Positions 8,905 through 16,988 of a stretch of 53,973 bases of DNA are shown one piece after another. Each line of letters starts with the position of its first letter. The first letter of the stretch is position 1. The stretch is taken from positions 171,556 through 225,528 of the forward strand of contig NZ_KI912267.1 in the NCBI RefSeq assembly GCF_000235425.2, in the 5' to 3' direction. The position numbers were made by a program, and so were the translations under genes. The notes under the pieces were generated by a model. The model searched no databases. It had not been told where the DNA came from and was given only the letters and a program-made list of their open reading frames with translations. Source of the stretch: Pseudofrankia saprophytica. Its GTDB lineage: Bacteria; Actinomycetota; Actinomycetes; Frankiales; Frankiaceae.

Positions 8905-9849
8905 ATGGAACAGCGTATCCCCTCCTCGGGTCCAGGCATCGGCACCCCCGGGCTCGACGCGGCCGCCCAGGCCGGCGACGGGGGCGCCGAGGACCTTGGC
9001 AGCCAGGAGGTGACCAGCGGGGTCGGCGTGCTGGACAAGGCCGCGCTGGTGCTCTCGGCCGTCGAGGCGGGTCCCGCGTCGCTCGGCGACCTGGTCGCCC
9101 GCACCGGGCTGTCCCGGGCCACCGCGCACCGGCTCGCGGTGGCGCTGCAGGCGCACCGGCTGGTCGGACGGGACGGGGACGGGCGGTTCGTCGCCGGGCC
9201 GCGCCTGGCCGCCGGGTCCGCGGCGGCCACGCTGTGGCCGCTGCCCTGGCAGGTGCTGCAGGCCGCGCCGACGGTGCTGGCGGAGCTACGGGACGCGACT
9301 GGCGAGAGCACCCAGCTCTACGTGCGCCGCGGTGCCGGCCGGGTGTGCGTCGCGGTCTCCGAGCGCGGCAGTGGGCTGCGCGACACGGTTCCGGTCGGCG
9401 CCATCCTGCCGATGACCGCCGGGTCCGGCGCCCAGGTGCTGCTCGCGTTCGCCACCGGGGGCGAGAGCGGCGGCGAGGCCGCCGAGGTGCCAGGGCACGG
9501 GCTGCGGGCAGGGGACGCCGGGGGGGCGGGGGCCGCGGGCGGCGTCCCGGCTGACACGGTGTTCGACGAGCGGGTGCTGGCCGAGGTGCGCGCCCGCGGC
9601 TGGGCGCAGAGCGCCGGCGAGCGGGAGGCGGGACTCGCGTCGGTGTCGGCGCCGGTCCGCGACGCCTCCGGTGCGGTGATCGCCGCGCTGTCCATGTCCG
9701 GGCCCGACGGCCGGCTGACCCGCACGCCGGGCGAGTTGTTCGGCGCCACCATCAGGGCCGCCGCGGACCGGCTGTCCCTCATCGCCGGTTACCCACGGGC
9801 ATCACATGTGTCCACCCCCGGCGGACTACCCGCAGACGCGACAGCGTAG
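8905..9849 (+). CDS. ndgR: IclR-family transcriptional regulator (NdgR/AreB-type)
   Basis: DNA-binding regulator of 314 residues. The winged helix-turn-helix is at about residues 40-90 (VLDKAALVLSAVEAG, then DLVARTGLSRATAHRLAVAL), and the C-terminal effector domain runs from about 105 to 300 (STQLYVRR, GSGLRDTVPVG, ASVSAPVRDASGAVIAAL). Its position divergent from leuC is that of NdgR/AreB, which controls leuCD and amino-acid-dependent growth in Streptomyces. The protein is longer than the usual 240 or so residues: an N-terminal extension of about 35 residues and a Gly/Ala-rich insertion (GHGLRAGDAGGAGAAGG) around residues 197-213. An open frame continues far upstream but is antisense to leuC and not real. 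ATG 8905 is the first sensible start. Confidence 0.88.
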   Translation: MEQRIPSSGPGIGTPGLDAAAQAGDGGAEDLGSQEVTSGVGVLDKAALVLSAVEAGPASLGDLVARTGLSRATAHRLAVALQAHRLVGRDGDGRFVAGPRLAAGSAAATLWPLPWQVLQAAPTVLAELRDATGESTQLYVRRGAGRVCVAVSERGSGLRDTVPVGAILPMTAGSGAQVLLAFATGGESGGEAAEVPGHGLRAGDAGGAGAAGGVPADTVFDERVLAEVRARGWAQSAGEREAGLASVSAPVRDASGAVIAALSMSGPDGRLTRTPGELFGATIRAAADRLSLIAGYPRASHVSTPGGLPADATA

Positions 9850-10158
9850 CCTTTCGGTGTCGTCCTGGGCTATATCGGCGGTCCCGATGGTGGTACATCG
9901 GGCTCGGCGGTCACGCGGGCACAGCGGTTTCGTGTCGCGTCGCGCCGGCTACCGGTGCCCGGCCGCCAGGACCCGGCCAAGCGGCCCGGTCCAGGCCAGC
10001 CGGCCCCGCCCAGGACCGACACGGGCCGCCGTTCGGGGGGTCGGGCGGGCGGCCCGGGCGAGATTGTGACCGGGCATGCCGCGCGCCCCGCCGCGGCGTC
10101 GCCGTCGTGGCCGTCACTCGTCTCCCTCCGGGGCGGCGTGTAGAGGGGGAGTCTGGCA
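9850..10158. other. Intergenic region between ndgR and the Ser/Thr kinase gene
   Basis: About 309 bases. A short hairpin CCCGATG-N6-CATCGGG (9883-9902), 34 bases after the ndgR stop, is the likely terminator. The rest should hold the kinase promoter, with a strong SD (AGGGGGAG, 10144-10151) just before its GTG. I saw no small gene. Confidence 0.45.
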
Positions 10159-12405
10159 GTGCGCACACTCGGCTCGCGGTACGTCCTGCATGAGTTGCTC
10201 GGGCAGGGCACCACCGGCGAGGTGTGGAGGGCCAGCCGCCGCGACGACGGTGCTGACGTCGCCGTGAAGATGCTGCGCCCAGAGTTCGCCGACGACCCCG
10301 TGGTCGTCGACCGGTTCCTACGCGAATGGCAGATCCTCTACGACATCGACAGCCCCGACCTGGTCCGTGTCCTCGACCTGGTGAACGAGCGGGACGCGCT
10401 GGCGATCGTGATGGAGCTCGTCGAGGGCACCGACCTGCGTGAGTACCTGCGCCACGAGGCGCCGCTGCCGGTCGACGAGGCCGCGCGGATCGTCATCGAC
10501 GTGCTGTGGGCGCTCGACAACGTGCACAGCGCCGGCGTGGTGCACCGCGACGTCAAGCCGGAGAACGTGCTGCTGGAGAGCCGCGGCAACGGCCCGGCCG
10601 TCCGGCTCACGGACTTCGGCATCGCCCGGATGGTCGACACCCTGTCCCGGGGCCGCACCCCCGCCACCGGCCCGATCGGCACGCCGCTCTACATGGCTCC
10701 CGAGCTCGGCTCCGGCACGCCGCCGACCCCCGCCGTCGACATCTACTCCGCCGGCATCGTGCTCTACGAGCTGCTCGCCGGCGTGCCGCCGTTCGACGAG
10801 GCGAACCCGGCCGACATGCTCGCGGCACATCGCGAGCAGGAGCCGCTGCCCATCAAGGGTGTGCCGCGGCCGGTGTGGGACGTGCTCGCGGCGATGCTGG
10901 CCAAGTCGCCGGCCCGCCGACCGCCGACCGCCGCCGACGCGGCGCGCGCCCTCGAATCCGCGCTCCGCCGTGACCGCGACCGCGATCTGGACGACGACCG
11001 GCGGCGAAACGACGGCCGGGACTGGGACCGCGGCGAGGACACCTGGGAGCGCGGCGCCCCGATCCCTGGCCGACGAGACGCGGCCCACGACACCCTGGTC
11101 GGCGCCGGCGGTCGACGCACGGCCGCCGCGGCGGCCGGAGCGGGTGCCGCGGGTGCCGCGCTCGGCATGACGAAGGTCGCCCACGCCGAGGCCGGCCCCG
11201 GGCAGGGCCGGGGTCCCGGCCGGGTCGGCGAGCCAGGCGGCCCAGGCGGTCCCGGGTACGGGCCCGACCGGGGCTACCCCGGCGACGACTGGGACGCGGA
11301 CGCGGCCACCGGCCTGGTGCCGCCCGTGCCTGGCCCCGGTCCGGGCGGGCCGCGCGGCGGCCACTGGGACGACCAGGACGCGCCGACCGGCATCCTCCCG
11401 CCCGTCCCGGGGTCCGGCCCTGGCCGGCCGGCCCACGGTGGCTGGGACGACGACGACGAACCGCCGACCGGCGCCCAGCCGGTCCGGGTGCCCGGCCCCG
11501 CCGGGTCCACCCAGTCGGACCGCAACACGATCATCTCGGCCATTCCCGCCGCGCGCCAGCCCGCGCCCGGAGGCGGCGGGCGGCCCCCCATCCAGAACAA
11601 CCGCCAGCAGCGGCTCAAGATCGCCGCCGGCGCGGCGCTCGTCGTCGCCCTGATCGCGGGCGCCGGCGGCTGGGCGCTGGCCGCGTCCACCGGCGGCCAG
11701 TCCGACGCGACCGAGACCGGCAGCGAGTCCTCCCTCGGCGCGCCGGGCGTCACCTCGACCCCGTTCACCGACGTCTCCGGCAACATCATCGATCCGACGG
11801 CGACCGCGCCATACACGACCATGTTGCCCAACGGCAAGACGGTCACGGTCACCCCGGCGCCCAAGTCCTCGGCCTCCGGGTCGACGAAGCCCGGCTCCCC
11901 GTCGAACTCGACCGCCGCCGGCGCGCCGACCACCAGCGCGGCCCCGACCACGCCGTCGACCGCGACCGTCCCGAACCTTTCAGGGATGAACCAGAGCCAG
12001 GCAAACAGCGCGATCTCCGACGCCGGATTCAGCACAGCGTTGTCCGCCAGCTCCGAATGCAACGACAACGTCCCGGTCGGGCAGGTCATCTCGCAGAGTC
12101 CGAGCGCCGGAACCCGCGCGGACCGTTCCACCACCATCTCCGCGGTGATCTCGGCCTCCTGTGTCTCGGTGCCGAACGTGGTCGGTCAGCCGGCGGATGC
12201 CGCCAACGCGTCCCTGCAGCGAGCTGGCTTCGGGGTCACGTACGGCGGCGAGTGGAACTGCCCGTACGGCTACAACAACGTGACCGGCCAGTCCCCATCA
12301 GGCGGAACGGTGGTGCCGAAGGGCTCCTACGTGTCGATCTCCTACACCTGCAAGGCCTCGCCGTCGCCACCGCCGCCCTCGTCCGAGGCTCCGTCCGGCG
12401 GCTGA
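10159..12405 (+). CDS. Membrane serine/threonine protein kinase with two PASTA repeats
   Basis: Hanks-type kinase of the PknB/StkP class, 748 residues. The kinase domain is at 8-275: Gly loop GQGTTGEV (15-22), Lys37, HRD-type HRDVKPEN (129-136), DFG (152-154), APE (180-182). A long Asp/Gly/Pro-rich cytoplasmic linker (about 280-490) follows, containing three DDxxPTGxLPPVPGxG-like repeats. A single membrane span (AAGALVVALIAGAGGWALAA type, about 500-515), a Ser/Thr/Pro-rich stalk and two extracytoplasmic PASTA repeats (TVPNLSGMNQSQANSAI and SVPNVVGQPADAANASL) complete it. PASTA domains bind muropeptides, so it probably senses wall state. The repeats contain paired cysteines, likely disulphides. 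GTG start with SD AGGGGGAG seven bases away. It has no kinase or phosphatase partner nearby. Confidence 0.93.
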   Translation: MRTLGSRYVLHELLGQGTTGEVWRASRRDDGADVAVKMLRPEFADDPVVVDRFLREWQILYDIDSPDLVRVLDLVNERDALAIVMELVEGTDLREYLRHEAPLPVDEAARIVIDVLWALDNVHSAGVVHRDVKPENVLLESRGNGPAVRLTDFGIARMVDTLSRGRTPATGPIGTPLYMAPELGSGTPPTPAVDIYSAGIVLYELLAGVPPFDEANPADMLAAHREQEPLPIKGVPRPVWDVLAAMLAKSPARRPPTAADAARALESALRRDRDRDLDDDRRRNDGRDWDRGEDTWERGAPIPGRRDAAHDTLVGAGGRRTAAAAAGAGAAGAALGMTKVAHAEAGPGQGRGPGRVGEPGGPGGPGYGPDRGYPGDDWDADAATGLVPPVPGPGPGGPRGGHWDDQDAPTGILPPVPGSGPGRPAHGGWDDDDEPPTGAQPVRVPGPAGSTQSDRNTIISAIPAARQPAPGGGGRPPIQNNRQQRLKIAAGAALVVALIAGAGGWALAASTGGQSDATETGSESSLGAPGVTSTPFTDVSGNIIDPTATAPYTTMLPNGKTVTVTPAPKSSASGSTKPGSPSNSTAAGAPTTSAAPTTPSTATVPNLSGMNQSQANSAISDAGFSTALSASSECNDNVPVGQVISQSPSAGTRADRSTTISAVISASCVSVPNVVGQPADAANASLQRAGFGVTYGGEWNCPYGYNNVTGQSPSGGTVVPKGSYVSISYTCKASPSPPPPSSEAPSGG

Positions 12406-12718
12406 GCCCGCGCCGCTCCAGGCCGAACCGGCCCGCCCCGCGTTTCCGGGGGCGGGCCGGTTTCTGGTTTCTCGACCAGCGCGGCGCGCCCATGGCCCAG
12501 CCCGGCCCCGCCGCCCGGCTGCAGGTGCTCTCGGGCGCGGGCGACGCACCGCGCTGACGTCGGCGAAGATCGAAGAGGATGCCGGCATTCGGGGACGGGA
12601 CCACGGAGGCCCGAACGACCAGGCGCGCCAGCCGTTGGTGGCGCCGGTCAGGACAGCGGTGGCCAGGACAGAGGCGGCAGGACAGAGGTCGTCGGAGCCC
12701 GGCCGGCAACCGCCGAGG
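12406..12718. other. Intergenic region between convergent kinase genes
   Basis: Spacer of 313 bases between the stops of the Ser/Thr kinase and the sensor kinase. It contains the hairpin terminator at 12426-12462. The remaining 250 bases hold nothing I can identify. Confidence 0.5.
12426..12462 (+). terminator. Terminator of the Ser/Thr kinase gene
   Basis: AACCGGCCCGCCCC and GGGGCGGGCCGGTT form a perfect 14-base stem with a nine-base loop, followed by TTCTGGTTT, 20 bases after the stop codon. Confidence 0.8.
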
Positions 12719-14497
12719 TCAGCCCGAGCGGTCCAGGGGGAAGTCGTCGGGGGTCCGCCAGGACGACGCGGCGCGCCGCGGCCGCGGGGCGGAGTGGCCA
12801 GGATCGTCGCCGTCGACATCGCTCAGGGCGGTGCGACCGGGGCGGGGCACGTCGACCGGGATAGGCCCGTGGGAGGGCCAGTCCCAGCGCGCTGGGCGCG
12901 GGCTACCCAGTGGCGGTCGCGGGCTCGCCAGCGGCGGCGTGGGCGCCAGCGCGGGCTCGTGGGGGTAGTCCTGGCCGAGGCCGTCGGGACGCAGCCCGGG
13001 CAGGTCGGGCAGGTTGGGAAGGTGGGTCGGGTCGTTGGTGGGCAGCGACAGCTCGGCGGCCCACATGTCGACCTCGACGTTGATCTCGCCGCCGTCCGCC
13101 GTCATCCGCAGCCGGCCGCCGTGCACCTCGACCAGCCGGCGCACCACGTACAGGCCCATCCCCGCGCCGTCGGTCGGCCTGGTCGCCGAGCCGTCCCGCT
13201 GGGTGAACGGCTCGAAGAGCCGGTGGATCGTCTCCTTGTCGAGGTCGGGGCCCTGGTTGCGGACCCGCAGTACGACCTCGTCGCCGACCCGGCCCGCGAT
13301 GAGCCGGACCGGGGTTCCCGGCCAGGAGTGCACGAGCGCGTTGTCGACCAGGTTCGCGACCACCTGGTGCAGCGCCTGGCGTGACATCCGCACCGGCAGG
13401 TGCTCGGGCAGGTCGACGGCCACGGCGCCCGCCATGGAGGCGTGGCGCAGGCTGCCGAGCGCCTCGCGGACCACCTCGGGCAGGTCGGAGACGGTGTTGT
13501 CGTCGATGCCGGTGGCGGTCGCCGCGGTCAGCATGTTCTCCAGCAGGCGGGACAGCCGCTCGGAGGAGTTCAGCGCCGAGTCGAGCAGGACGTCGAGCTG
13601 CTCCTCGGACATGCGGTGGCGGCGCCGGCGGATCGTCAGCAGGTTGCCGCGGATGCCGGCCAGCGGCGTCCGGAACTCGTGGGAGACCGTGGCGACCAGG
13701 TCGGTGCGGATCTTCTCGGTCTCCTCCAGCCGGGCCATCAGGCTCTGCTGGCCCTCGTAGAGCTGGTGGCGGTAACGCTCCGTCCGGCGGCGCTCCTGCT
13801 GGTTGTAGTGCCAGAAGACGACCTGGGCGCCGGCGAGGGCGACGATGAAGGCGGCGTGCATCGCGGCCAGCATCAGCGCGCTGTGCCGGGCGTCGTCGGT
13901 CAGCGAGCCGGCGGTGACCAGGTAGCGCAGCACCAGGTTCGCGATGAAGACGAACCCGATCGCCAGCACGTAGACGGACCAGTCCTCGTACAGCGCGATC
14001 AGCGCGACGACGACGAAGAAGTGGAAGTACATCGGGCCGAGCCCGTCCGAGAGATGGACGAGCACCACCGAGCAGCACAGCAGGCCGAGGCTCGCCGCCA
14101 GCGCCCGCACCCGGCGCGCGCCCGGCAGCGCGGCCGCGCAGAACAGCAGCAGCGACGGGCTCACGGCCGCCAGGCCGTGGGTGAGGCTGAAGTCGCGCAG
14201 GATCGCGTAGCCGACGATCGCCGGCAGGTGCAGAGCGAGGATCCACTTCAACAGCCGGTGGCGGGCGGTCCAGTCCTCGAACGGCAGGCGGTGGCCGTGG
14301 GGCACCAGGCTCGCGACCCACCAGCCGGCGCCGGCGGCCCTGATGCGCGGGTCCGTCTGGCTGGCCTTCTCGGCCCGCTGGCGACGCTCCACGCCTACCC
14401 GTTCGGACCGGACGCCGACGTGTTTGGTCCGCGCGGCGCGAGCCCGCTCATGCCGGCGGCGCGCCCGCTCTCCGAAGGGGGGACCGGCGGCGGACAT
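12719..14497 (-). CDS. Membrane sensor histidine kinase (orphan)
   Basis: Two-component sensor of 592 residues. A basic N-terminus is followed by about six hydrophobic spans (roughly residues 83-230), including the PMYFHFFVVVALIALYEDW segment typical of a family of sensory membrane modules. Next come a coiled-coil linker (230-262) and the HisKA domain with the phosphorylated His273 in VSHEFRTPLAG. The HATPase domain has the N box (LVDNALVH, Asn386), DGAGMGLYVVRRLVEVHGG as G2 box, and a weak F box (LFEPFTQRDG). The C-terminal 110 residues are Pro/Asp-rich and disordered. No response-regulator gene is adjacent, so it is an orphan. An alternative start downstream at RRQRAEKASQ would remove the basic leader; the encoded start is kept. 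Confidence 0.9.
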   Translation of the reverse strand: MSAAGPPFGERARRRHERARAARTKHVGVRSERVGVERRQRAEKASQTDPRIRAAGAGWWVASLVPHGHRLPFEDWTARHRLLKWILALHLPAIVGYAILRDFSLTHGLAAVSPSLLLFCAAALPGARRVRALAASLGLLCCSVVLVHLSDGLGPMYFHFFVVVALIALYEDWSVYVLAIGFVFIANLVLRYLVTAGSLTDDARHSALMLAAMHAAFIVALAGAQVVFWHYNQQERRRTERYRHQLYEGQQSLMARLEETEKIRTDLVATVSHEFRTPLAGIRGNLLTIRRRRHRMSEEQLDVLLDSALNSSERLSRLLENMLTAATATGIDDNTVSDLPEVVREALGSLRHASMAGAVAVDLPEHLPVRMSRQALHQVVANLVDNALVHSWPGTPVRLIAGRVGDEVVLRVRNQGPDLDKETIHRLFEPFTQRDGSATRPTDGAGMGLYVVRRLVEVHGGRLRMTADGGEINVEVDMWAAELSLPTNDPTHLPNLPDLPGLRPDGLGQDYPHEPALAPTPPLASPRPPLGSPRPARWDWPSHGPIPVDVPRPGRTALSDVDGDDPGHSAPRPRRAASSWRTPDDFPLDRSG

Positions 14498-14791
14498 CCG
14501 CGCAAGTTTCTACCGAGACGACCGGTAGCCGCCATGGTTGTCAAGGGTGGTGTGTGATGGCGACAGTGTCCACTTTTGACTAGGCACTCAGGACCAGCCC
14601 GGAACAGGCTAGACGGAGCATGGCGCCGCAAGCCGGCCACCGACACAGTGTGGTCCGCGGCGGCACCGCAAGGGAAGCCCCCGCTCCCGCCGGTTTCGCG
14701 AACAGCGGTGTACGGGCCTACAGGCCCACGCACGGTCGGCAGGACAAGCTCAACTCGCAGGACCCAGGTTGTTGCCCACGAGGAGGACACC
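14498..14791. other. Spacer between the sensor kinase gene and the small orphan gene
   Basis: Divergent spacer of 294 bases. It contains a less GC-rich stretch (about 14535-14590, including TTGTCAAGGG and CACTTTTGACTAGGCA) likely to carry promoters. An open frame runs through part of it in phase with the small gene, but the strong SD at 14781 argues for the later start. Confidence 0.4.
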
Positions 14792-15145
14792 GTGCCCCCA
14801 GTCGCTCTGACCGTCGCGTCTGCCCCGGCCTGCCTGTCGTCCCGGCGAGCCGCCGCTGTCGCCCCGTGCCCGAGCACCGCGGAGGCCGTCCCGACGCCGA
14901 TGCCCGTGCCGGCGCTCGCGCCCGTGCTCACGCCGGTCCACCAGGAGCAGCCGGCCGCGCGGCCGCGCCTGCGCCTCGTGACCCCCGCCACCACGCCGCG
15001 GGTCGACGAGGCCGAGATCGACGAGGCCGAGATCATCGAGATCGTCCACGGCCACGGCGGCCCCGCCTCCTGCCGCTGCCGCGCCTGCACGATGGCCCGC
15101 CACCCCGCCGCCGCGCTCCTCCCCCGCCTGACCGTCGTCCGCTGA
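14792..15145 (+). CDS. Small Pro/Ala-rich hypothetical protein with acidic segment and CxCxxC tail
   Basis: I do not recognise this 117-residue protein. The start GTG is supported by a perfect AGGAGG ribosome-binding site (14781-14786) with five-base spacing. The N-terminal half is low-complexity Pro/Ala/Val. Then come LRLVTPATTPRV, the acidic repeat VDEAEIDEAEIIEIV, HGHGGPAS, a cysteine cluster CRCRAC and a basic end. The acidic stretch followed by a GG and a Cys-rich end superficially resembles a RiPP precursor, but no maturation enzyme is nearby. A metal-binding role for CxCxxC is equally possible. Two hairpins follow the stop. It is flanked by the divergent sensor kinase and by the tRNA genes. 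Confidence 0.5.
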   Translation: MPPVALTVASAPACLSSRRAAAVAPCPSTAEAVPTPMPVPALAPVLTPVHQEQPAARPRLRLVTPATTPRVDEAEIDEAEIIEIVHGHGGPASCRCRACTMARHPAAALLPRLTVVR

Positions 15146-15194
15146 CCCGACTGGGCGAAGAGGTAGCAGAGGTAGCAGTACAGCCAGTGGTGCT

Positions 15195-15221
15195 CTGCCT
15201 GAGCCTCCCCGGCTCAGGCAG
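15195..15221 (+). terminator. Hairpin after small orphan gene
   Basis: CTGCCTGAGCC and GGCTCAGGCAG, an 11-base perfect stem with loop TCCCC, about 50 bases after the stop. Possibly the first of two tandem terminators. Confidence 0.6.
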
Positions 15222-15249
15222 GCAGCATGGAGCCTTCACGAACAGCAAG

Positions 15250-15285
15250 AAGCCCTTCAGATCACCGAGGTGATCTGAAGGGCTT
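15250..15285. terminator. Strong bidirectional terminator
   Basis: AAGCCCTTCAGATCACC and GGTGATCTGAAGGGCTT form a perfect 17-base stem with a two-base loop. It can end transcription of the small orphan gene (plus) and of the tRNA transcript (minus). Confidence 0.8.
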
Positions 15286-15310
15286 CGCTCTTACCAAATG
15301 AATCCCCGAG

Positions 15311-15396
15311 TCTGGCGAAGCCAGACACTGGGGGTCTGGGGGTGGCCCCCAGAGTAAAATCGCGGCTCACGGGAAGATGACCAAAGTCATCGAACA
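15311..15396. repeat. tRNA-associated multi-hairpin element, copy R1
   Basis: Three hairpins in order on the plus strand: TCTGGC-GAA-GCCAGA (15311-15325), CTGGGGG-TGG-CCCCCAG (15336-15352), and, after an AT-richer linker, CGGGAA followed by GATGAC-CAAA-GTCATC and GAACA (15370-15396). It begins 15 bases beyond the 3' end of tRNA-Glu, so the tRNA transcript would run into it from the CGGGAA/GAACA side (as TGTTC...TTCCCG). Related copies at 15605 and 22982. Confidence 0.8.
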
Positions 15397-15411
15397 ACGC
15401 GAGCCAGCTCG

Positions 15412-15484
15412 TAGCCCCGACCGGATTCGAACCGGCGCTACCGCCTTGAGAGGGCGGCGTCCTAGGCCACTAGACGACGGGGCC
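15412..15484 (-). tRNA. tRNA-Glu (anticodon CTC)
   Basis: A 73-base cloverleaf on the minus strand. The acceptor GGCCCCG pairs with CGGGGCT with a terminal G-U. The anticodon stem CCGCC/GGCGG encloses CTCTCAA, giving anticodon CTC. The T arm carries GGTTCGAATCC and the discriminator is A. CCA is not encoded. It follows tRNA-Gln on the same strand, with about 226 bases between them, and is followed by repeat element R1. Confidence 0.95.
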
Positions 15485-15604
15485 AGAACTTTGAAAAACA
15501 TCTACCACGTGCTCGCCGCAGTATGTCTCCACCCCGCGACGTCCCACACCATACACGACATCCGCCCGCCCCAGTGGGCGGCCATCCCCCGGCCCCAGTG
15601 GGGG

Positions 15605-15702
15605 GTGTCGGGGGGCGAAGCCCCCTGACACGGGGGTTCCAGGGGGTCGCCCCCCTGGGCAGACATCAAAACCCCGGGAAGTCGATCAAAGACCGACGAA
15701 CA
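15605..15702. repeat. tRNA-associated multi-hairpin element, copy R2
   Basis: Same layout as R1: GTGTCGGGGGGC-GAA-GCCCCCTGACAC (15605-15631), CCAGGGGG-TCG-CCCCCCTGG (15639-15658), linker, CGGGAA then GTCGATC-AAA-GACCGAC then GAACA (15675-15702). It starts eight bases past the 3' end of tRNA-Gln. The stem sequences differ from R1 on both sides while pairing is kept (one A-C mismatch in the last stem). Confidence 0.8.
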
Positions 15703-15710
15703 GGGTTCTG

Positions 15711-15782
15711 CTGGGGTACCAGGACTCGAACCTAGACTAACGGAACCAGAATCCGTTGGGCTGCCAATTACCCCATACCCCA
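15711..15782 (-). tRNA. tRNA-Gln (anticodon CTG)
   Basis: A 72-base cloverleaf on the minus strand. The acceptor TGGGGTA pairs with TACCCCA. The D arm contains GGGTAATTGGCAGCCC. The anticodon loop TTCTGGT sits between ACGGA and TCCGT and gives anticodon CTG. The T arm has GGTTCGAGTCC and the discriminator is G. CCA is not fully encoded (GCAG follows). GatCAB, encoded later in the window, would amidate Glu on this tRNA if the organism lacks GlnRS. Confidence 0.95.
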
Positions 15783-15937
15783 TGGGATGCCCTCGCGGGC
15801 GAGGCCTACTGTACCGCATCCGGCGAGGGTGGTCGGGACCCAGGTCGGGACATCGGACCCAGCCGGCGAGGGCCGCTCCGGCATGGCCTGGGGGTGGGCT
15901 ACGGGGACCGGGTGGATGGGCTCGATACGGTCGCTGG

Positions 15938-16717
15938 GTGCGTATCGCTAGGTTTACAGACGGCTCGGAGCCGGCCTTCGGCGTGGTGGAGGGCTCGGTC
16001 GAGCGCGGCGAGGCGACCATGGCCGCCCTGACGCCCCACCCGTTCGGGCCTTTCACGTTCACCGGGGCCCGCTGGCCGCTTGGTGAGGTGCGGCTGCTGG
16101 CGCCCGTGCTGCCGAGCAAGGTCCTCGCGGTCGGCAAGAACTACGCCGACCACGTGAAGGAGATGGGTGGCGACGCCCCGCCCGAACGCCCGATCCTCTT
16201 CCTCAAGCCATCCACCAGCGTCGTAGGACCAGGCGACCCGATCATCCATCCCGACCCGACGAGCCGGATGGACTACGAGGGCGAACTGGCGATCGTCATC
16301 AGCCGGCTGTGCCGGGACGTGCCGCAGGAGCGGGCGATGTCGGTCGTACTCGGATTCACCTGCGCGAACGACGTCACGATGCGCGAGCAGCAGAGCACCG
16401 ACGGCCAGTGGACCAGGGCGAAGGGGCACGACAGCTTCTGCCCGTTGGGCCCGTGGATCGAGACCGACCTCGACCCTTCGAACGTCGGCATCCGCACCAC
16501 CCTCGACGGCGAGGTCCGCCAGAACTCCACCACCGCGGCCCTCGTCCACACCATCCCGCGGCTGATCGCCTACATGTCGGCCGCGATGACGCTGCTGCCC
16601 GGCGACGTCCTGCTCACCGGCACGCCCGCCGGCGTAGGCCCGATGCGCCCCGGCCAGACGGTGGCCGTCACGGTCGACGGCGTCGGCACCCTCACCAACC
16701 CCGTCATCGCCCGCTGA
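15938..16717 (+). CDS. Fumarylacetoacetate hydrolase (FAH) family protein
   Basis: FAH-superfamily enzyme of 259 residues. Members hydrolyse or decarboxylate beta-diketo acids or act as hydratases in aromatic catabolism, using Mg2+. The metal ligands are visible: MDYEGELAIVI (two Glu) and FTCANDVTMRE (Asp). KVLAVGKNYADHVKEMG opens the catalytic domain and LLTGTPAGVGPMRPG closes it. The actual substrate is unknown. The GTG at 15938 has no SD; GATACGGT lies a few bases upstream, so translation may be leaderless. In related genomes this gene precedes gltX and tRNA genes. Here it faces away from the tRNAs. Confidence 0.9.
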   Translation: MRIARFTDGSEPAFGVVEGSVERGEATMAALTPHPFGPFTFTGARWPLGEVRLLAPVLPSKVLAVGKNYADHVKEMGGDAPPERPILFLKPSTSVVGPGDPIIHPDPTSRMDYEGELAIVISRLCRDVPQERAMSVVLGFTCANDVTMREQQSTDGQWTRAKGHDSFCPLGPWIETDLDPSNVGIRTTLDGEVRQNSTTAALVHTIPRLIAYMSAAMTLLPGDVLLTGTPAGVGPMRPGQTVAVTVDGVGTLTNPVIAR

Positions 16718-16912
16718 TCACGCCCCGGGAGCGGGCGCCGGACCATGTCGCCGCGGTGGGTGGCCTGCGACGGGACGAGGTCGGTCCGCCCACGCTCGGC
16801 ACTGTGAGCTGGACCTGGGCCGGGTGGCTGCCCGGCTGACGCGGGTGTGGCAGAGAATTCGGAGCAGATCCGGCGGTGCGCCGCGGCCGGGGGTATGAAG
16901 ACCCGGCCACAC

Positions 16913-16922
16913 GACCTAGGTC
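16913..16922. promoter_or_regulatory. Palindrome GACCTAGGTC upstream of HiPIP-like gene
   Basis: Perfect 10-base palindrome about 67 bases before the start codon, followed by GGACC-N7-GGTCC (16926-16942). It could be an operator; no regulator can be named. Confidence 0.3.
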
Positions 16923-16988
16923 AGCGGACCGTCGGCGGGTCCACCGACGAACTGAAACCGACAAGCAGAAACGGACGGAAGGAGCGGC

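Larger units (their letters stand above)
15146..15937. other. Gene-poor region with two tRNAs and structured repeats
   Basis: This 790-base region carries two hairpins after the small orphan gene, tRNA-Glu and tRNA-Gln on the minus strand, and one multi-hairpin element immediately downstream of each tRNA. In many actinomycetes gltX (glutamyl-tRNA synthetase) occupies the space next to the FAH gene; here only 155 bases separate tRNA-Gln from the FAH gene and gltX is absent. Confidence 0.7.
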
